NCBI GenBank assembly: GCA_025934775.1
Contig: JAICWO010000021.1
Location: 1-64,000 of the forward strand
DNA length: 64,000 nucleotides
Source: Gemmatimonadaceae bacterium
GTDB taxonomy: Bacteria; Gemmatimonadota; Gemmatimonadetes; Gemmatimonadales; Gemmatimonadaceae
Direction: 5' to 3'
The translations under genes were made by a program, and so were the position numbers. Below, in pieces: positions 63,428 to 64,000 of this stretch. A model generated the notes under the pieces. That model was given only the letters and a program-made list of their open reading frames with translations. It did no database searches and was not told the DNA's origin. How positions within the stretch are numbered: position 1 is the first letter of the stretch; each line of letters begins with the position of its first letter.

Positions 63428-64000
63428 ATGGCCGCTCCGGGAGCTGATCGCATTCGCGTTGCGCAGAACGTCGCTGCGTCGATCGCGCACGAGTTGCGCA
63501 ATCCCGTGTTCGCGATCGTTTCCTCGGCGCAACTGCTGCGCTATCGCATCACCGACGACCCGGTGATCGAAAAAAATCTCGGCCGCATTTTGCGCGAGTC
63601 GGAGCGGATGAATGCGTTCATCGCCGCGCTCCTCGACTTCGCGCGCCCCGCGCCCGTTCGCCTCACGCCCGCCGATCCGGACGAGGTGTGGGACGACGTC
63701 ATCGCGGCGCGTCAGGGGATTCTCGAGGGCAAGTCGCTCAAGGCGATGCGCACGGCGCCAGCCGCACGCGCCTCGTGCGCCGTTGACGTCGAGCAGCTCG
63801 GACAGGCATTCATGATCGCGCTCGACAACGCGATCGACGCGGCGCCCGCAGAGACGGATTTACAGATCGAGTCCGTCGTTGCTCCTGATGGCTCGTGGGA
63901 ATCGCGACTCACGAACAGAGGACCGCGGATTCCACCAGACACGCTCGCACACGCGTTCGAGCCGCTGGTGACCACCAAAGAGGGCCACACGGGCATCGGA
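63428..64000 (+). CDS. Histidine kinase, partial (runs off the window)
   Basis: 191 codons are visible. VAASIAHELRNPVFAIVSSA is the H-box with the phospho-accepting His near residue 21. The N-box is LGQAFMIALDNAIDAA, and a G1-like TNRGPRIPPDTLAHAF with FEPLVTTKEGHTGIG follows. There is no sensor domain before the H-box, so input must come from a partner or from the missing C-terminus. Cytoplasmic. No response regulator is in view. Confidence 0.85.
   Translation, partial: MAAPGADRIRVAQNVAASIAHELRNPVFAIVSSAQLLRYRITDDPVIEKNLGRILRESERMNAFIAALLDFARPAPVRLTPADPDEVWDDVIAARQGILEGKSLKAMRTAPAARASCAVDVEQLGQAFMIALDNAIDAAPAETDLQIESVVAPDGSWESRLTNRGPRIPPDTLAHAFEPLVTTKEGHTGIG

Noticed and set aside
1..64000. 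tRNA, rRNA, riboswitch or complete prophage
   Set aside because: No T-loop-like or rRNA sequence, no known riboswitch core and no phage structural genes were recognised by eye; a covariance-model scan was not possible.

Overview
The window is GC-rich chromosomal DNA with dense, mostly short-spaced operons. It carries many secreted peptidases (two S9, one tricorn-like S41, two M24, one M16), Tat- and lipoprotein-exported sugar enzymes, DUF1080 and Gfo/Idh/MocA proteins, an ECF sigma/CHAT operon and a menaquinone (futalosine pathway) gene. This mix fits a soil-type member of Gemmatimonadota best. Acidobacteriota or a related phylum cannot be excluded without a 16S or marker gene, and none is present. 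No rRNA, tRNA or CRISPR array was recognised.

Left edge (1-2694): remains of an integron cassette array. An IS5-like element lies in a residual attC half-site. It is followed by one complete gene cassette (151-1716) with its own folded attC site (1621-1722), and then by a second cassette that is truncated and fused to the 3' part of a host alpha/beta-hydrolase gene.

2.7-15.2 kb: pentose and galactose use. A minus-strand operon (FucI/AraA-fold isomerase, AraB-like kinase, GH43 lipoprotein) diverges from an orphan sugar-binding lipoprotein. A GH27 alpha-galactosidase diverges from galT-galK across a large dyad symmetry. An S9 peptidase and a Tat-exported M24 peptidase follow.

15.4-25.2 kb: a lytic transglycosylase with a DUF350 protein, a YaeQ/YggL pair, a stand-alone LigD-type polymerase with its unknown companion, a giant tricorn-like protease, a methyltransferase and a plug-domain protein.

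25.3-35.9 kb: an M20 amidohydrolase, then an ECF sigma factor / zinc anti-sigma-TPR / TPR-CHAT protease operon. Next is a 2.6 kb rubble zone bounded by a duplicated 3' end of the flotillin gene; it holds a decayed copy of the M20 gene, a frameshifted DsbA-like gene and a cysteine-rich ORF. The intact flotillin and an NfeD-like gene follow.

36.0-52.8 kb: a seven-gene minus-strand operon for oxidative (3-keto) sugar metabolism, with a divergent GH20 hexosaminidase, then M24 and M16 peptidases and a second S9 peptidase.

52.9-64 kb: a glucose oxidation module (GntK divergent from glucose dehydrogenase and a GH15 hydrolase), a glutamine synthetase/GNAT/lactonase-like operon, a CBS protein, a zinc-ribbon protein coupled to MqnD, a flavodoxin-like protein, a histone-H1-like protein with an acidic head, and the start of a histidine kinase. 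Four genes have a TANNNT box 5-6 bases before the start codon, which suggests leaderless transcripts.
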